DNA of 64,000 nucleotides from Acanthornis magna (lineage: Eukaryota; Chordata; Aves; Passeriformes; Acanthizidae), in the NCBI GenBank assembly GCA_036785705.1, contig JAWUZG010000027.1:2213501-2277500 (forward strand), in the 5' to 3' direction. Below the pieces are notes generated by a model that was not told the origin of the DNA, did no database searches, and saw nothing but the letters and a program-made list of their open reading frames with translations. Each line of letters opens with the position of its first letter. The first letter of the stretch is position 1. Position numbers and translations under genes: made by a program. Below are positions 1-10,779 of the stretch, in pieces.

Positions 1-1500
1 CCTCCTCTTTCTCCTCCTCCTAGACTATATGTACAAAGGGAGGTCACAAAATAAAAATAAGCTGTAGCCAGCAAAGTTCAGGGTTTGAAATTAAAAAAAA
101 AAAAAAAAACCCTCTGTATACTTATTAGAATTTCTTGTTAATGAGGTCATTTATGTCAGGGCAGGAAATGTACAAAATAGCACAGGATAGAAAAATCTAG
201 ACACTATAAAACACGCCAACAAATTTGGCACACGCATTACTCCCTTAATATGCCCCCAATGTAATCTATAGATCCCACAAGTGACCACACTATGTTTATG
301 TATGTAAAAACTCCTATATATGTAACACTCATAAGAGTAGCAATTTTACTAGTGGGAAAAGATTATTGTGGTCTTTTTATATAGCATATAGGTTTACTTA
401 GAGTGAGTCCTTGCAGAAGAATGCAGGACCATGAAAAACTGTTAAAATGTCATGATTATATTAATTTCATACTTAAAGGAATACTTCACTTTAAGTTATG
501 GCTCCAAAATTACACTGCTCATTCATGATGTTTTTAATGTATAATTGGCTGCCTTCAAAAATGTCACAGTAGGAGGAAAAAAAAGTTCATTTTCCTTGGC
601 GTGTGTACTGTTGCTATTCCTGTGTTCATTTGGTTTGGCTCGGGGAGCCAAATGCTGCAGTCTGAAATAACTTTTTATATGTTGACATGTGCATTTAACT
701 AGAATAAGCAGGCAGAGTGGACCGAGTTGGATTCAGCAAGGAACAAAATCGATCTTGTATTGCACCTTTTCATGTGGCACCTTCCATTTCTGATTCTGTC
801 TCATTTCTTCATTGTCCTGGCACATGTGGGCTGTGCCCAGCCCCTCCACAAAGATCAGGCAGCAGGAAAACACCCATGGAGGGGAGAGAAGAGTATGAAG
901 GAGGGAAAGAAAATTTAATCTCTTGAAGAAAAAGCTGGGTTGGGAATACTCTTGATCTGTTGAAATTTATTGAGCAAAATTTACTGAGCCTGTTGTTTTT
1001 TAGAGCAAACAGATTTTTTAGAGTCTAAAAAGAACTTAGATTGCTCCAGCAGTACTGAATATTGCTATCATTTCTGACTGGAGCTTTTGCTAGGTACTCT
1101 CAGCTCTCCTGCTGTAGCACATTCTGAACTCACTATCCAGAGGAAAAACCATCCAGAAGAAAACAGTATTTCTGATGGAGAGAACAAATTTCCTTTGTTG
1201 TCTGTCCTGACAGTCCTTTGTTGGCTGTCCCTCGGTCTGGCCTAAGGAGAGACCTCTCAAATCCCACTCACACTGAGTTGGATTCTTGAACCTCACCTCG
1301 TGCTCACCACCCTGGCCTGAGCCTTGATCATTCCTGGGGCTGATTTGAGCTCCAGGTACAGGATTTGGTCTGATCTCCAAATCACAGACCCCTGAGATCT
1401 CTGTGCAACAGCAGCACAGCAGGAACGTGCCATGGCATGGCTCACTGCTTCATCACACACCTCCTCTGCAGCTGGGGCTGCCCTCCCAGCCCAGCGCACA
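1..1500. other. Unique AT-rich non-coding DNA
   Basis: No gene, repeat family or RNA gene recognised. It holds a 17-base A run at 93-109 and otherwise unique AT-rich sequence. The short reading frames here lack codon bias and recognisable domains. Confidence 0.6.
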
Positions 1501-1985
1501 GGGATGTCCCAGAAAAACCAGGGATGTCCCAGAAAAAACAGGGATGTCCCAGAAAAAACAGGGATGTCCCATAAAAGCCACGGATATCCTGTAAAAACCA
1601 TGGATGTCCCATAAAAACCAGGGATGTCCCAGAAAAAACAGGGATGTCCCATAAAAACCATGGATGTCCCGCCACGGATGAACCATAAAAACCATGGATG
1701 TCCCATAAAAACCACGGATGTCCCACCATGGGTGAACCATAAAAACCATGGATATCCCACCGTGGATGTCCCATAAAAACCATGGATGTCCCAGAAAAAC
1801 CATGGATGTCCCACCATGGGTGAACCATAAAAACCATGGATATCCCACCATGGATGTCCCATAAAAACCATGGATGTCCCATTAAAACCATGAATGTCCC
1901 ATAAAAACCATGGATGTCCCAAGATGGATGTCCCATAAAAACCATGGATGTCCCAGAAAAGCCATGGATGTCCCAGGAAAGCCAT
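1501..1985. repeat. Minisatellite, 20-bp unit with 34-bp composite units
   Basis: Tandem array with consensus close to TGGATGTCCCATAAAAACCA (20 bp). The first eight units (1501-1660) are in perfect 20-bp register. From 1661 on, some units carry an extra 14-bp half unit (type CCACCATGGGTGAA or CCACCATGGATGTC), giving 34-bp composites mixed with plain 20-bp units. Because neither 20 nor 34 is a multiple of three and the unit has no stop codon on the minus strand, all three minus frames stay open and give spurious Trp/Phe/His/Gly-rich frames of 130-230 residues. These are not proteins. The array ends at 1985 where the sequence becomes unique. Confidence 0.95.
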
Positions 1986-4900
1986 GGTTCTGTGACCTGG
2001 ACCTCACACAGAGAAAATCCCGATCGCTCGTGGGGCTGCAGCACAAGAGCTGAAAGGCAAGAACACAAATAAGGAGAATCCCAAGAGACTTTTGTGGGCA
2101 TTCCCACAATTCTGAATGTCTGTCTCTGGGTTTTTGGGGGAAAAAAATAAAAACCAACCCTTCTGTACCCAGCTCCTTACAGTCCCGTGAGGCTGACAAT
2201 TCCCCTGAGAAGAACAGTGGCTGTGCACTGTGAGAAGTCTTTCTGGGAAGCAGAAGTTAAGGATCAGCAGTGGCTGTGCCCTGCTTGTTTTGCAAACGAG
2301 GCAAAAAGACACCTTCTTCAGCCATAAACAGGAAACCCGGGCCAAGTTTGTAGAGGTTCTTGCCCGGGACCACTCCCTCGATGAGCTCAGGCTCGATGTT
2401 CTTGTCAAGATGAAAATCGTGACACGCCCTGTGCCTTGCACGTTGTTGGGACCTGCTCCTGACCACAGCTCAGCAGGGCTTTGTGCTCTGAGCACGTTCA
2501 CATTTGGTGTGCAAAGAACCAGGGGTCAGTTAGGAGGAAAAAAAAAAATACGACTGAAAAATGAAGGATTTTTAAGAAGGATGTTTAGGTAACTTCAAAC
2601 CATGCACCGAAATCTACTGCATCAGTGTGACAGCCTATGATAGAACAGCAAAATGCTGGGATTTGGGGGCTTTTTGTATCATTGTGCCAATCTTGCAAAG
2701 GTTTAGGGAAATTCTATGTGACATCTGCTGGTCTTACAAATGAGGGTGTCTGGGTTTAAATCCCGCGGAGACGTTTGTGTTGGTGCCGCTGCTGCTTCTC
2801 CCAGCTGGCTCCCCAGTGGAAATAAAGATGGACATGGAAGCTGTTTTCTGATATCTGCAGATTGTATTGACTTCTCCCTGTGATATATCTGACACTGGGG
2901 GGAAATGATCTTTTGTTGTGTGTGTTGACTCATCCACTAAACAAAAACCCACAAACCAAGCAAGACTTGAACTGAAAAGGAACCTAACCCTGAAGTCCTT
3001 CATTCCTGTTTCCCTCCATGCTTAAAACTGCCATCTTGACCTGAGGAAGCAATATCCAATTTTAGAATTAATCAGGTTTTTTCTGTTTTGGTGGGATTTT
3101 TTCTCTTTTTTCTTTTTCTTTTTAATCTGTCCTGTATTGGAGGACAAATATCACCAACTTGAGCTGTTTTATAAAACAGCTTTTGCAGTGCACAGCCAAA
3201 TAGATTTTGGCTTCACTGTCACTTGGGGGAATGAGTGCTCAAATACAGTATTTATTAGCATTTTAAAAATCTAAATTTTACACATTTGTGTGCACACATG
3301 CGTTTTACTTCTAAACCCTCTCCACCCTCCCCGTCCCCCAAGGCATTAATGAAGTTTGTTGTTCCCAAAATAGCGGTTCTGTTTGGAATAGCTAATTGCC
3401 GGGTTTCTGTTGTGGTGCTTTGGTCAGAAAAAGCCCCAAAAAGAGCAGCCCGTGTGTCCCTGTGCTCAATGGGGACCTGTGTTCCCCTCAGGGGCTGTGG
3501 CTGAGCATCTCAGCTCCTGCACTGAGACCTCTCTGGGCCCAGCAGCTCACACTGCCTCGATGGGGACCATAAAATGGCTGCTGGAACCCAATGATTTATT
3601 TATTTATTGCTTCTATATTTATTTCTTGCCACTGTCAAAGGACAAATTGTGCTCACGGCCATTTCATCTCCTCCCAAGTGCTGCCTGTACACTCCATTGC
3701 AGAAATAGTGAAATATTTCCCCCTCTGAATGCACTTGTGCTGATGGGAACTGAACCCTCACAGGCGAACTGCGACGCTGCTACTACAATGTCATAATATT
3801 TCATAGGTCATTTATAAATATTATTGCCAGGGCAAATAAATTTCTTCAGAGTACTTAGCCTACTGCTAATAAATAGCTTATTTAAGCTTGTAAGAATGGT
3901 GACATTTCACTTTGAATATCTTTGGCCTCTTAAAAATTGTCAGTGCAGAGAAAAAAAGGGGAAAAATAAACTGGAAAATACATGCAGCAGATCTTTTGAT
4001 TTTTTTTCCCTCCATTTTTGCTTGCTTCAAAGGGCCCTCTTGTCAGACTGCATGTCTCTGTGTGCAGCTATTACCGTCTTTGATTCATGTGTGTTATTTA
4101 ACATCTTATTTAGTGCATAATTCCTCTGTTTTCCTCTTCCATTCCCTGGTTTTGTCTCTGTCAGAGCTGCACTCAGCTGGAATCGCAGGTTGCCTTATAT
4201 CAATTGGCAACTAAATCCCTTTGGCCACTTTCCCCTTTCAGGGTAAACATTATGGGCGCAGTGGTGGCACTTTGTTTGTCCTTTTTTTGATGGCTTGGGG
4301 TAGGTTTAGATTTATCATTATTATTCCTCTTGCTCTTTGGTTAAAAAGGGGTTCAGATGGATTTTTAATTGATAAAAAGAAGAGACCAGAAGGTCTCTTG
4401 TGGTGGGGTTGTGTTTTGTTGGGGGTTTTTTGAGAGCTCAGCAAAGGTGTCAACTCTCAGTACTTTCCATTCAGCTACTGAATTCACATCGAGAATAAAT
4501 GCTAAAATATTCTTTCATGTGCTTCCCATAAAATGTGTCATTTCATGCAGGCTCAGGAGGAGGTACCAGGCTGATGATTTTATTTGTGCATCTGCGGGAA
4601 CATTATATTTCTATTGCAATCATCCAGGATGGAAAGAAAAATGCTGTTCCACTGAAAACCTCCATGGATTTTTGAGTACAACCCTGTTTAAAAATTACAG
4701 TCCCTGAAATTCTAGAGCTGGTTAATACCTCTCCCAGTAGATGCCTCCATGCCAGTCTCTCCCAGAAACTCTGGGAACAGGCAGGGGAAAACCTCAGCAA
4801 AGTCAAAATACCTATAGGAAGGGAAATAATTTTTAACTAAGGGAGTTAGTGGCCATTTGGTCAAAGACTTGTGGTGGAAAGAGCCTGGAAAATGTTGTCC

Positions 4901-5085
4901 ATACCTCAACCAAATGCCACATAAGTCTAGGAGGAAGGGAAACGAGGCTCCCGTGTGCTCTTTAGCTGACAAATGACAGAGCAAAGCAGGAAATTCTCTG
5001 CACTTACTTTTACATTTATGGCAACACAGGTGTACTGTCCTGCAGACTTTGGCCTGCACAGGATTTTGTCGTTTAAAGTGATTGG
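1986..5085. other. Unique non-coding DNA with one coding-like island and one palindrome
   Basis: No gene can be supported. Within it, about 2300-2470 has a codon-like texture on the minus strand (see findings). Positions 3162-3181 form a perfect palindrome. The AT-rich parts near 3790-3940 and 4470-4640 are unique and free of repeats and could be conserved non-coding DNA, which cannot be decided from one sequence. Confidence 0.5.
3162..3181. other. 20-bp perfect palindrome
   Basis: AGCTGTTTTATAAAACAGCT equals its own reverse complement, with a TATAAAA core. It could extrude as a hairpin or bind a dimeric protein. No neighbouring feature explains it, and chance occurrence in AT-rich DNA cannot be excluded. 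Confidence 0.85.
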
Positions 5086-5140
5086 GAGGAGAGGAGAGGA
5101 GAGCTCAACGCAGCTCAGCTCAGCTCAGCTCAGCTCAGCT
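5086..5140. repeat. Short tandem repeats: (GAGGA)n then (CAGCT)6
   Basis: A purine run of GAGGA units at 5086-5103 is followed after a few bases by six perfect CAGCT pentamers at 5111-5140. This is a pair of adjacent microsatellites with no coding meaning. Confidence 0.9.
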
Positions 5141-8100
5141 CTTCTGACTTGGATTTCTTGCTGCTGAATGAGCTTCCTCTCCCTTCATGGTCACTGCCTC
5201 AGAATACCATGAGCTTGTCTTTTTAGTTGCCTGTGTAGGAGATTTTTTTTGGTCTTTTTTGCTCTTTTTTTCTTTTTTTCTGTTGGAAAATATCGATTCC
5301 TGAGCAGTGCTCTCATTCATTTCCTTCCTCATCTGTTCTGAACACTCCTCCTGATGCCCAATGCACAACAAGGGTGGCATCAAAAAGCAAAATAGGCTCA
5401 GTCAAAGTGTCTGAATTAAAAGACAATAAAAAAGCAATTCATTTTTAACCAGATTTATGCAGATGGAAAAAAAAAAGAAAAGTCTTCAGTTCCCGTATTC
5501 AGTAATGTCGTGGCAGTATAATGTGTGTGGATCACTTTGAGAGAATTTGCACAAACATCCCCTGCAAATTTACTGTGGTTTTTGAACTTCCAGCTCTGGG
5601 AAACAATACAGGAAGGGGAAAAATGTCTCCAAAGCATCAACACTGAGAGAGTTTCAGTGGTAAAGCTTCGGGGTGGGGTTTTTGTGCCAAGATCTGGGCT
5701 CCTGTGCACCCCTGATGTGCAGGGACAGATCTCAGAGTAACATGAAAAGCCTCTATGCTGATTCCTGTTTTCCACTGAAAACTGAAAACTTTGTTCCTCA
5801 TTCTGAAATGAGTTTAATATCAGTGGAGTATTTTAGTTTGGACTTTTTCCTTTCTGGGCTGCATAAAGACATGTTCTGTGAGATTCTAACTTCACTGATA
5901 AAACCCCTGGCCAGCCATGAGCTGCACTCTGCTCAGCAAAGCTGTCCAAATTGACAGATTCAGCTTTGATTGTGGCAATAAATCAGTTTGATCCCAAATT
6001 TTCAGAAGAGTCCCTCATACAGAGGGGGAAAAAAAATCATTGCACTTCCCAAAGGCAAACTCCAAAGCTTAGGGAAAATTACGCCATTGCATGTGAACAT
6101 TTTGAGTGTTAGTGACTCTTGCAGCTTGAAATTGAGCTGATTGCTGAATGTGACAGCTCCTGGAAAATAACTTCTGTGTCGTCAAAGGGCGTGGGGAGAT
6201 CAGGTGTATTTGCAAAATGACTGTTCAGCCTTTTGATGTGCAGAGAGCTAGTTCTTTACATTTCAGTGGTGTCACCGAAAGAGAGATTTTGGGCTGAGTC
6301 GGTGTTACAACCTGTGTGAGTGTGTGAGAGATGTTACCAGCCTGAAACACGGCAGATATTTAAACCTGCTGAATACCATTTCCAGCTGTATCCAGAAGAC
6401 TTAGAGCTGGAGAATTTCCTTGGAAATTCTCTTCAGTTTATCCAGAAGTGGAGAAGGTGGCTCTGCCTTTGAGGGTAGCTCCCAAATGTCTTCTAAATTA
6501 GACACTCACCTTTCACAGAGCTGACATCAAATGGGATGCATCCCCTATTTTTATTTATTTTTTTGCTAATTGTCCATTCCGTGTGAATGTTTAATTGAAA
6601 AATCCTCCGAATCACCCAGAGAAGAGTAACATTTTTCAAGACAGTAAACCAACACTATAAATACCTGTAATGCCAGGATCTCAGCCTCAGGGACAGCATG
6701 GCAAAAGCAGTTTAGCTCTGTTAAGCTCAATCTCCCATCAGAACAGAGCTTTCTTTCTCTCTCTCTCTGAGTTTTTAATAGACATCTCAAGCTGAGATGA
6801 CTGTCAGCACTTTCTTCTGGTAAGACTCATTTTTGCTAAATATATATTCCATGTTTGTAGCTATAAATATATTCAGATATAGAGTATCTACTTTCTGTAG
6901 AAGTCAGGTTCCATTTCTAGTTAATCTTCTGATTCATTCAGTGTGTGTACATTGCTGTAATTGCATGGTTTTGTTTTTTTTTTTAAATTTGCATATGCCC
7001 AGTTGTGAGAAATCTCATGATTTGACACAAATCCTTTTTCAGTTCCTGTGTCTCTGTAGCTGATGAGTTAATTTCTGTACCATGAGCCTCTGTCTGGGGC
7101 AGGGCACAGCAGTGAGACTGAATTCTGTGGTTCTGAGGAGCAGACTCTTGTGCCTGGAAGTGTAATTAAATGACCTTAAAAAGAAAAAAAAATCAAACTA
7201 ATGATATCCCAATTAGATAATTAGTTGTCTACTTTTATAGACAGAAGGGGTTATGCAATGAAATGAAACAAGAAATAAAATCCAAGGCAGGTTCTGTAGC
7301 TATTTTCATTTCCCCAAACTAACACTCACACCTGTGGAAGTCAGTGCCACACAGACCATGAGGTGGAAGAGGTTTGCAGGATTAGATGGTTTCTGAGTAT
7401 CTAGAAGACATTATTTAGCATTTGCTCAGAACCAGACACATGCCCCATGGCTCTCCATGCCTCAGAGCCTCAGTCTAACCATTCCATGATGGATTTGGAA
7501 AGCAATTTCTGCTGTGGCCAGGTCATCCCTCATAACTGGCCACTAGCAATGCCATCACCTCTCTGTGGGACAGCTTTTTATCTGTCCCAGGCGCTAAACC
7601 CTCCTTTCCTCTGCAAAAAAATGCCCCCAAGACAAGCCAGAACCCTTTAAACACCACGAGAGTAAAACTGCAGTTCAGGATAAGGCTGCTAAAGACAAGG
7701 TCCCCTGAATTTCCACTCTGTGGCTGAGAGCTGGCTCTGAGCATGAGAACAGTGGGTGTAGGGATGGTTTGGAGGGCGCAGGAGCTCCAGCTGAGCTTGT
7801 GTGGAGCTAAAGGAACTGCCCAAAGTAGAACCAGGCCAGTATTGTCAAAACAACCCAAGGTGTTTAAAAATCCATGGCTGGCTTGGGCTTTCTGTGTGGC
7901 AGGACATACAGAAATTTGAACAAATTTCGCCATTTGAACAAAATCACTGAGCAGGTTGCACAGATGTGTGATCCTTTGTGCTCCTCTAAAGGATCAGAGC
8001 CTTGTGTGGCTCCTGAGGGATGTGGGATCTGGAAGTGTCCTGTTCAGAAAACATCCCAACGAATATCTAAAATTTCTGTGTCTGAAGCTGAGGCCAGGCA

Positions 8101-8540
8101 GTGCTGAGCTCCTCTCTGCTCATGGATTTCTCCTGCCCCAGAAAGGATTGGCAGGAAATGTGGACAGGTAGAGAAAAGTGCAGTTGCCCTCACTGCCCCC
8201 AACTCTTCTGTTTATTATCTTTATACGCAGCTCAGTCTCTGATGTTCTGCAGAGTGCTTCAGCTTGAGAGAATTCCCCTCAGAAATTCAGTTCCTCCTCT
8301 GCAGCTCCTCTCCAACACACGCTCTGACGCAGTCAAAGCAAATCCTTTACAAGCTCGTTCAGTGACTGAAAAAATCTTTGTTAACACAGAGTTAAAATTA
8401 CCCAGTGGTGCCTCATGTCTTTCCAAAATGCCTCTCTCAGCAGAAGCCATGCCCTGAAAACACAGAAATGAGGAGCCCTGGCATCACCCAGCAGAACCTT
8501 AAGTGTGACTCCTGGAGTGGCAGTGCCTGGAGTCACTGGT
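5141..8540. other. Unique non-coding DNA
   Basis: AT-rich unique sequence with short (CT)n at about 6758-6771. No recognisable exon, transposon or RNA gene. Frames up to 136 codons are present but have no family resemblance or codon pattern. Confidence 0.55.
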
Positions 8541-9050
8541 GAGGTGCTGAGCTCAGGGCAGGCTTAGCTGAGGTGCTGAGCTCGGGGCAGGTTTAGCTGA
8601 GGTGATAAGTTCAGGGCAGGTTTAACTGAGGTGCTGAGCTCAGGGCAAGTTTTACTGAGCTCAGGGCAGGTCTAGCTGAGGTGCTGAGCTCAGGGCAGGT
8701 TCAGCTGAGGTGCTGAGCTCAGGGCAGGTTCAGCTGAGGTGCTGAGCTCAGGGCAGGTTTAGCTGAGGTGCTGAGCTCAGGGCAGGTTTAGCTGAGGTGC
8801 TGAGCTCGGGGCAGGTTTAGCTGAGGTGCTGAGCTCAGGGCAAGTTTTACTGAGCTCAGGGCAGGTTCAGCTGAGGTGCTGAGCTCAGGGCAGGTTCAGC
8901 TGAGGTGCTGAGCTCAGGGCAGGTCTAGCTGAGGTGCTGAGTTCAGGGCAGGTTCAGCTGAGGTGCTGAGCTCAGGGCAGGTTTAGCTGAGGTGCTGAGC
9001 TCGGGGCAGGTTTAGCTGAGGTGCTGAGCTCAGGGCAGGCTTTGCTGAGC
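8541..9050. repeat. 29-bp minisatellite with higher-order structure
   Basis: Roughly 17 units close to GAGGTGCTGAGCTCAGGGCA plus GGTTTAGCT (29 bp). A shortened variant with CAAGTTTTACTGAGCTC occurs at 8646 and again at 8841, 195 bp apart, so a block of about seven units appears to have been duplicated as a whole. Unit variants (CTCAGGGCA versus CTCGGGGCA, TTTAGCT versus TTCAGCT or TCTAGCT) are interleaved. The flanks are unique. Confidence 0.95.
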
Positions 9051-10395
9051 CTGATGCTCCAGGGCAGTGTGTGCCATCAGCAGGCAAGCTGCACTCTGCA
9101 TTTGGTTTTATTTTGCTCGGGGTTTTTGCAGTAGAATCCCTGCACTTTAAACAGCGGCAGAGAGATATTTTGATGGGATTAAGAAAAAGATGTTTTGGCC
9201 ATCCCTCCCCTTCTCCTGCAGTCAGTTCTGAGCAGTGTGTGCCTTACCTGGGCATTTCTGGAGGTTCAGACATTTCCCCTTTCCCTGTCATCTCTGCTGG
9301 ATTTTAGCACATTTGGAGGGAAGGACACACCACTGGCAGGCTCCTCGCACTGCTGACAGTGACAGTCCCTTCCTCATGCCCCAGTTTCTCCCCCACCACT
9401 CTTTTTGCACTCCTGTTTTTCAGCCCCAACATTTCCCCCCTCCCAGGACCTTTTCCATGATCCCAGAAAACTGCAGTGGAGGCTAAATAGGCCTCAATGG
9501 TTTTTAAAACCAGCCCAATTTCAGCCTAATTTTCAAGGCTTTCCACTTAAGTTATGACAAAACCAGAGTTCTGCTACAATCAGCATTTCTCCTGTGTTAA
9601 AATATGGAGCAAAAAGCAATCCCATCACTGCTCTGTTGCCTTCAAAATATTTAATTGTTCCCAGGCTGTGGTGAAGTGAGGCTTTAAAACAACCTCACAG
9701 ATGCCCAGGGGGAGCAGAGCTGTGAAATGCCTGAAACATCAGGCCTTGTGTTTGGGAATTCTCAGTTTCTCACAAACCCAGGCCATTTTCATGGGTAAAA
9801 AAAAGCTAAAAAGCGATAAGAAAACTCTGTTTCATCTCTTGTATGTGTGGTTGACAGGAGCAGCAATGTCACGCATAGCTGTGATGTTTTTTAGAGTAAA
9901 ACACAGATTCAGCTCTTTAGTTCCAAATGGAGCATGGCCAGAGCCTTGAGTTTTAGTGCTGATGTTGGTAAATAATGCACAGTTTTTGGCTAACCATGCA
10001 GGTACAAATTTGTGGGTTAGACCAAAAGAGCAGTGCCAGCACAGTGACAGGAATGGATTCAAAGGTAGATTCTCTAATAGTTGTGCTCTTCTTTCAGTCT
10101 TTGAGGCTGAAACGAAAGCTCAGAGCCCTTTTGATTGGAAGCAGAGATTTATGGTTAATTATAGCATTTCCCATGATTATATGTTTGTGCTTCAGTAATT
10201 GCTAGATGAGGAGGAAAGCTGAAACAATTTTAGGGTTAGTATGCTGCTCCACCAAAAGATATACCTTCAGATATCTCAGCATGGGCCCTTCCTTATTTCT
10301 TTATAAGGAAAAATCCATGGCAAATGTTCCACTCCACTGGTCCTTCAGAAAGCTGGCAGCAGGAGGTGGTGCTGCTTCTGCCTCCACTGCTTCTG
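9051..10395. other. Unique non-coding DNA
   Basis: Mixed-composition unique sequence. I see no gene, transposon or RNA gene in it. Confidence 0.55.
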
Positions 10396-10530
10396 TCCTT
10401 TTATCTTTTTTTTTATCTTTATAAAATAGTTTATAAATGTCTTTATATTATATAGAAAAATGTCTTTATAATTTTTATAAAGATATTTATAAAATATTAT
10501 AAAAATATTATAAAATAAAACCTTTTATCC
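10396..10530. repeat. AT-rich tract of TTTATAAA motifs
   Basis: Nearly pure A/T DNA built from TTTATAAA, ATTTTTATAAAG and TATTATAAAA pieces. Many are self-complementary, so the tract can fold into several short hairpins and melts easily. It looks like low-complexity expansion and not a defined element. Confidence 0.85.
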
Positions 10531-10717
10531 TACAGACAAGGCCTTCAACATCTCCATCTGAGAAATGGCAATGAAAAATGGTCTGGGGTGAGCAATGAGT
10601 TCAACTCATCCTGGCCATGAGTCCTGCAGGGATCACACAAAATATTTTACCATAGATTGGTTATGATGGTACCTTTTACCCCCATCTACTACTATCATGA
10701 CCATGGAAACACTGCTC

Positions 10718-10725
10718 TTTTTTTG

Positions 10726-10759
<34 letters not shown>

Positions 10760-10779
10760 CTTTTTTTTTTTGCTTTTTT
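10718..10779. repeat. Poly-T tract
   Basis: About 60 bases of T interrupted only by GC, GCC and GC. It could be the tail of a minus-strand retroposed sequence, but no element body is recognisable next to it, so it is called as a homopolymer. Confidence 0.9.

Noticed and set aside
1293..2107. Minus-strand frames of 132-230 codons rich in Gly-His-Pro-Trp-Phe
   Set aside because: They are three reading frames of one minisatellite whose unit lacks stop codons.
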